A stretch of DNA of 64,000 nucleotides from JACDBE01 sp051002015 (GTDB lineage: Bacteria; Actinomycetota; Acidimicrobiia; Spongiisociales; UBA5794): positions 1 through 64,000 of the forward strand of contig JBPCMS010000019.1 in the NCBI GenBank assembly GCA_051002015.1, given 5' to 3'. The notes under the pieces were generated by a model. It saw only the letters and a list, made by a program, of their open reading frames with translations. It was not told where the DNA came from and searched no databases. A program made the position numbers and the translations under genes. The stretch's first letter is position 1. Each line of letters starts with the position of its first letter. This document shows positions 58,887 to 64,000 of the stretch, in pieces.

Positions 58887-59812
58887 CGGACGACGCCACC
58901 ACCCCTGCGGTGGCGGCGGACGGCTCGATGCCGCTCCGGTCCGGGTTCGTGGCCGTGGTGGGCAGACCCAACGTCGGCAAGTCGACCCTGGTCAACGCCC
59001 TGGTGGGGACCAAGGTGTCGATCACGTCGCCCCGGCCCCAGACCACCCGCAACAGCATCCGCGGCGTCGCCAACCTCGACGACCCGCCCGCCCAGATCGT
59101 CCTGGTCGACACCCCAGGGCTGCACCGGCCCCGCACCGCCCTCGGCTCCAGGCTGAACCGGCTGGTCGAGGACTCGCTCACCGGGACCGACCTGGTGGCG
59201 ATGCTGCTCGACGCCATCCAGCGGGTGGGGCCCGGCGACCGGATGCTGGCACAGCGTCTCGCCCCCATCGCCGACCGGGTCATCGTCGTCGTCAACAAGA
59301 CCGACATGGCCAAGCCCGATCAGATTGCCGAGCGCCTGGCCGAAGCATCCGGCTGGGATTTCGCCGCCTACGTCCCGATCTCGTCGGTGACGGGACAGGG
59401 ACTCGACGCCCTCCGTAAGGAGATCGTCAGCAGGCTCCCCGAAGGCCCCGCCTACTTCCCCGAGGGCATGACGACCGACCAGCCCGACGAGTTGCTCGCC
59501 GGCGAGATCATCCGGGAGCAGTATCTGGGCAGGCTGCGCGAGGAGCTCCCCCACTCGCTTGCCCTGATCGTCGATGAGATCACCCAGCGGACCGGGGGCA
59601 CGGTGTACGTGGCGGCCACGGTGGTCGTCGAGCGGCAGTCGCAGAAGGGCATCGTGATCGGCAAGGGTGGGAGCGCCCTCAAGGCGGTGGGCGAGGCCGC
59701 CCGCACCGAGCTGGAACGCCTGTTCGCCGCCCCGGTGTACCTCGATCTCAGGGTGAGGGTGGAACCCGACTGGCAACGCCGCGACACCCTGCTCGACCGG
59801 CTCGGCTTCTGA
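58883..59812 (+). CDS. era: GTPase Era
   Basis: A 309-residue GTPase that checks the 16S rRNA 3' end during small-subunit assembly. G1 GRPNVGKST is at residues 27-35, G2/switch I RPQTTRN, G3 DTPGLH, G4 NKTD; the C-terminal KH domain contains GIVIGKGGSALKAVG. The N-terminus has about 18 extra residues before the conserved GFVAVVGRP. ATGA overlap with the upstream gene. A 248-bp gap with repeats separates it from recO, with which it is usually tightly linked. Confidence 0.97.
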   Translation: MTDDATTPAVAADGSMPLRSGFVAVVGRPNVGKSTLVNALVGTKVSITSPRPQTTRNSIRGVANLDDPPAQIVLVDTPGLHRPRTALGSRLNRLVEDSLTGTDLVAMLLDAIQRVGPGDRMLAQRLAPIADRVIVVVNKTDMAKPDQIAERLAEASGWDFAAYVPISSVTGQGLDALRKEIVSRLPEGPAYFPEGMTTDQPDELLAGEIIREQYLGRLREELPHSLALIVDEITQRTGGTVYVAATVVVERQSQKGIVIGKGGSALKAVGEAARTELERLFAAPVYLDLRVRVEPDWQRRDTLLDRLGF

Positions 59813-59829
59813 CCCGCTGCGGTCTCAGC

Positions 59830-60029
59830 CGAACTTCAGCGGATTGCGCGTCGTCAGGGGTACGCAGAACCTGAGGTTCGGGAAGACGGGGCATCGCTCC
59901 CCCAACTTGAGCGGATCGCGTGTCGTGGCGACACGCAGCAACCTAAGGTTCGCGCCGCGTCGAGCGGGCCGGTCGCGGCGAACATCAGCGGATAACGTGT
60001 CGTGGCGACACGTAGCAACCTAAGGTTGG
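59830..60029. repeat. Three hairpin repeats between era and recO
   Basis: Three related 51-bp units lie at 59830-59880, 59902-59952 and 59979-60029, with starts 72 and 77 bp apart. Each begins CRAACWTSAGCGG-like and ends with AAGGTT or GAGGTT, so the ends can pair. Units 2 and 3 carry an inner stem GCGTGTCG-TGG-CGACACGC and ACGTGTCG-TGG-CGACACGT: the outer G-C pair of one is A-T in the other, a paired change. Unit 1 has a weaker inner stem. No open frame explains them. They share start, end and spacing with the repeats at 33478-33620. Confidence 0.85.
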
Positions 60030-60060
60030 CCTGTTCGGTGTCAAGACCGTCCCCTCCGAG

Positions 60061-60789
60061 GTGTCCGCCGTGGGTCTCCGTCATGACCAGGGAATCGTGC
60101 TGCGCGGCTATCCGTTCGGCGACGCCGACCGGATCGTGGTGCTGCTCAGCCCCAACAACGGCAAGGTGCGGACGGTGGCCAAGGGGGTGCGCCGGACCAG
60201 GAGCCGGTTCGGAGGGCGGCTCGAGCCCTTCTCCCACGTCGACGTCGTCCTGTACGAGGGGCGCAACCTCGACACGATCACCCAGGTGACCCTGGTCGAG
60301 CCGTACCACAACCTCCGCAACGACCTCGATGCCGTGCTCGTCGCCGGTTCGATGGTGGAGGTGGCGGACATCGTCGCCCAGGAGAACGAGGCCTCGATGC
60401 GGCTGTTCCTCCTGCTCCAGCGCGGGCTGCGCGCCCTCGACCACGGCCAGGTGGGGCCGGATCTGGCCACCGCCTTCCTGCTCAAAGCGGCAGCGGTGGT
60501 CGGAGTGGCTCCGGCGCTGGAACGGTGTGCCGGGTGCGGCCGGGCCGAGGGGCTGACCCGGTTCAGCTTTGCCGCCGGCGGGGCGCAGTGTGAGCGGTGC
60601 CGCACCTCCGGGGCCTACGCCCTGCGCAAGGGGGTCACCGACCACCTGGCGGTGTTGGCCGGGGCCGACCTGGCTGCCCTCCCCGAGACCGACCCGGGGA
60701 TGCGGGGCGAGGGGCTGGGTGTCGCCCGCCGATTCCTCGAGTACCACCTCGAGCGCGCCCTGGGAGCGTTCACCGTGCTCGATGCCTGA
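60061..60789 (+). CDS. recO: DNA repair protein RecO
   Basis: A 242-residue recombination mediator that helps load RecA with RecF and RecR. The N-terminal OB fold shows GLRHDQGIVLRGYPFGDADRI (in parts) and VRTVAKGVRRTRSRFGGRLE; a zinc finger is formed by CAGC near residue 157 and CERC near 177. The start is GTG at 60061, preceded by CTCCGAGG. Its stop lies eight bases beyond the uppS start. Confidence 0.94.
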   Translation: MSAVGLRHDQGIVLRGYPFGDADRIVVLLSPNNGKVRTVAKGVRRTRSRFGGRLEPFSHVDVVLYEGRNLDTITQVTLVEPYHNLRNDLDAVLVAGSMVEVADIVAQENEASMRLFLLLQRGLRALDHGQVGPDLATAFLLKAAAVVGVAPALERCAGCGRAEGLTRFSFAAGGAQCERCRTSGAYALRKGVTDHLAVLAGADLAALPETDPGMRGEGLGVARRFLEYHLERALGAFTVLDA

Positions 60790-61552
60790 GATCGACCGCA
60801 CCGGGATCGACCGCACCGGGATCGATCCCGGCCAGGTGCCCAACCACGTCGGGTTGATCCTCGACGGCAACGGGCGCTGGGCCAACGCCCGCGGGCTTCC
60901 CCGCACCGCGGGCCACGCCGCCGGCGAGGCGGCGCTGTTCGATGTGGTGGAGGGGGCGATCGAGCTGGGGATCCGCTGGCTATCGGCCTACACCTTCTCC
61001 ACCGAGAACTGGGCCCGATCCGCCGACGAGGTCGAGTTCCTGATGTGGTTCAACGAGGACCTGCTGGTGAGGCGGCGGGACGAGTTCGATGCGATGGGGG
61101 TGCGGATGCGGTTCGCCGGCGACCTCGACGACCCAAGGATCCCGGACCGCAACCGCACCATTATGCGCCAGGCCGAGGACAAGACGGCGGGTAACCGGAT
61201 CCTCGACCTGGTGTTCGCCTTCAACTACGGGAGCAGGGCCGAGATCGCGGCGGCGGCCCGGGCTATCGCCGCCACCGTCGCCGCCGGCGAGCTCGACCCG
61301 GATGCCGTCGACGCCGCCGTCGTCGCCCGCCACCTGTACGTCGCCGACATTCCCGACCTCGACCTGGTGATCCGGTCGTCGGGGGAGCACCGGCTGTCCA
61401 ACTTCATGCTGTGGCAGTCGGCGTACGCCGAGCTGTGGTTCCCCGGGATCCTGTGGCCCGACTTCGACCGTCACCACCTGGCCGATGCGGTCCGCCGCTA
61501 CCAGCAGCGCCACCGGCGCTTCGGCGGGGCGGTCGACGCCGTCTCCACCTGA
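60782..61552 (+). CDS. uppS: Isoprenyl transferase (undecaprenyl diphosphate synthase type)
   Basis: A 256-residue cis-prenyltransferase making the lipid carrier for wall synthesis. The diphosphate-binding motif is LILDGNGRWA with catalytic D28; further blocks are LSAYTFSTENW, DLVIRSSGEHRLSNFMLWQS (in parts) and ELWFPGILWPDF. The N-terminus carries a short duplication (DRTGIDRTGIDPG, residues 5-17). Product chain length cannot be judged by eye. The ATG at 60782 overlaps recO by eight bases. Confidence 0.95.
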   Translation: MPEIDRTGIDRTGIDPGQVPNHVGLILDGNGRWANARGLPRTAGHAAGEAALFDVVEGAIELGIRWLSAYTFSTENWARSADEVEFLMWFNEDLLVRRRDEFDAMGVRMRFAGDLDDPRIPDRNRTIMRQAEDKTAGNRILDLVFAFNYGSRAEIAAAARAIAATVAAGELDPDAVDAAVVARHLYVADIPDLDLVIRSSGEHRLSNFMLWQSAYAELWFPGILWPDFDRHHLADAVRRYQQRHRRFGGAVDAVST

Positions 61553-61611
61553 GGGCACCGATCCCGGCCCTATCATCCGGCGCTCCGCCGACCGAGCAGA
61601 GGCCTCCGCGC

Positions 61612-62943
<1,332 letters not shown>

Positions 62944-63387
62944 CCGAGCGGCGGGGTCGCCTCGAAGTATTGGCTGAGCACCATCACCGTCTGCGTGGTG
63001 CCCTTCGAGATCTTCCTGATCGAGTCGATGATCTCGCCGAGGTGGGCCGGGGACTCCGCCCGGACATGAACCAGCAGGTCGAACTGGCCGCTGACGGCGC
63101 CGCACCCCACCACCCAAGGGATCGCCCTGAGCTGCTCACCGACATCGGCCAGCGAGCGACGTGAGGTGACGCTGATCGAGACCAGGGCGACGACGGGGAG
63201 CCCGAGCTTCGACCAGTCGAGATGGACCGTGAACCGCGAGATCACCCCGGACTGGCGCAGCCGCTTGACCCTCTGGTGCACGGTGGCGGTCGCCATCCCC
63301 AGGTCCTCGGCGATGCGGGCGTACGGGGTGCGGGCATCTTCGAGCAGGATGGTGAGGATTCTTCGGTCAATCGCGTCCATGACGATC

Positions 63388-63422
63388 AATCTATCAAGGA
63401 TGGCACGGGATCGGAATAGATT
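63388..63422. promoter_or_regulatory. Symmetrical divergent promoter of the Lrp gene and a small gene
   Basis: AATCTAT (63388-63394) and ATAGATT (63416-63422) form a 7-bp inverted repeat 21 bases apart. Each contains TAGATT in the right orientation to be a -10 box: leftward for the Lrp gene at 63380, rightward for the small gene at 63478. The two promoters are back to back, and the symmetric interval could be an Lrp-type operator. Confidence 0.45.
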
Positions 63423-63477
63423 CATCAGATTCGTGTTGTCGTTGGCGTACGCCCAGGTTCAGTAGGAAGGAGGCGCG

Positions 63478-63570
63478 ATGATGATCAATCCAATCACGAT
63501 GGCACAGCTTGTTGCGGTCCAGCGCCGCCAGGCCGAGGCCGAGGCCCTCGCCCACCGCATCAGGACCTGA
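63478..63570 (+). CDS. 30-residue small protein with a strong ribosome-binding site
   Basis: A 30-codon gene, MMINPITMAQLVAVQRRQAE then AEALAHRIRT. GGAAGGAGG at 63465-63473 is the best Shine-Dalgarno sequence in the window, four bases before the ATG. The product is predicted to be one amphipathic helix with a basic C-terminus and resembles the short, widely spread actinobacterial micro-proteins of unknown role, though no family is assigned. It is divergent from the Lrp-type gene and lies upstream of dnaG. Translation is likely given the site; function is unknown. Confidence 0.6.
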   Translation: MMINPITMAQLVAVQRRQAEAEALAHRIRT

Positions 63571-63692
63571 TACCTTCGGTGAAGGACCGTTTTCCAGCCC
63601 TTCGCCGCCGATCCAACGGGGAGCCCGGAGTTTCCTCCCTTCCGCCGGGTTCCCCGTTCTCGCGCCCGGGAGAGCCCGGCAGCGGGCCCCGG

Positions 63693-63698
63693 TACAAT
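63693..63698 (+). promoter_or_regulatory. -10 hexamer for leaderless dnaG
   Basis: TACAAT, preceded by GG, lies seven bases before the dnaG GTG at 63706. No ribosome-binding site occurs between them, so the transcript probably starts at the start codon. Confidence 0.55.
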
Positions 63699-63705
63699 CG
63701 CCGCG

Positions 63706-64000
63706 GTGGCCTACTCCTCGGACGACAAGGAACGCGTCAGGGAGCGGACCGATCTGGCGGAGCTGGCCGCCGAGGTGACCAGGGTGAAGCGCTCGGGCCG
63801 GAGCGTCACCGCCATCTGTCCCTTCCATGACGAGAAGACCCCATCGCTGTCGATCGACCCGGCGCGGGGGCTCTTCCACTGCTTCGGTTGCGGGAAGAGC
63901 GGGGACGTGTTCACCTGGATCGAGGAGACCCAGGGGGTCGACTTCCCCTCCGCCCTCGAGATCCTGGCCCGGCGGGCCGGGATCACCCTCACCGAGAGCC
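63706..64000 (+). CDS. dnaG: DNA primase (5' part)
   Basis: The first 98 codons of DnaG, which makes RNA primers for replication; the gene continues past the right edge. The CHC2 zinc finger is complete: C38 and H41 in ICPFHDEKTPSLSI, C59 and C62 in FHCFGCGKSGD, followed by FTWIEETQGVDFPSALEIL and the start of the RNA-polymerase-fold domain. The start is GTG at 63706 directly after a -10 box. rpoD often follows dnaG in this context but is outside the window. Confidence 0.95.
   Translation, partial: MAYSSDDKERVRERTDLAELAAEVTRVKRSGRSVTAICPFHDEKTPSLSIDPARGLFHCFGCGKSGDVFTWIEETQGVDFPSALEILARRAGITLTES

Overview
The window is high-GC chromosomal DNA from an actinobacterium (phylum Actinomycetota), probably a deep-branching lineage such as Acidimicrobiia; that placement is inferred from gene order and style, not from a marker-gene tree. 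Supporting signs are the very high GC content, frequent GTG starts, tight ATGA/GTGA/TGATG stop-start overlaps, many apparently leaderless promoters, a mycobacterial-type PlsB, and the core order valS-folC-ndk-mreBCD-mrdA-rodA-rne/g-rplU-rpmA-obgE-proB followed by nadD-rsfS, leuS, comEA-comEC-holA-rpsT-lepA-hemW-hrcA-dnaJ-phoH-pgpH-ybeY-corC-era-recO-uppS-glyS-dnaG.

Region 1 (1-10.3 kb) is a glycerol and dihydroxyacetone block: the end of glpC, a 473-bp repeat-rich gap, an epimerase and pgsA on the minus strand, plsY, then glpF, dhaK, dhaL, glpK and a large dhaM. GlpF admits glycerol, GlpK makes glycerol 3-phosphate, GlpABC oxidises it to DHAP, and DhaK/DhaL with the phosphoryl-transfer protein DhaM convert dihydroxyacetone to DHAP. 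DhaM carries an EIIA-Man-like domain, HPr and a complete enzyme I in one chain. PgsA, PlsY and PlsB use the same glycerol 3-phosphate for lipids.

Region 2 (10.3-14.8 kb) is more accessory: an acidic tandem-repeat protein, PlsB, a copy of the palindromic repeat found near glpC, a 48-codon frame with a possible CTG start, and an amidohydrolase. Region 3 (14.8-37.7 kb) holds translation, folate, cell-shape, RNA and proline genes, with inserted accessory pieces: a BtuF-like protein, a divergent ProA-like enzyme, a hairpin repeat pair, a MoxR/VWA pair and an M23-type protein.

Region 4 (37.7-64 kb) starts with tRNA-Ala(GGC) and a pterin-dehydratase/VOC fusion and continues with leuS and the conserved competence, translation, heat-shock and era string up to the truncated dnaG. 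A CIRCE-like site sits in the 3' end of hemW just before hrcA.

The most unusual signals are a family of about 51-bp hairpins spaced about 72 bp apart at two intergenic sites 26 kb apart (33.5 and 59.8 kb) with one apparent compensatory base change; an rsfS gene whose only plausible start is ATC; the one-chain PTS for dihydroxyacetone kinase; the acidic repeat protein; and a tiny gene divergent from an Lrp regulator. No CRISPR array, rRNA, phage or transposase was seen.
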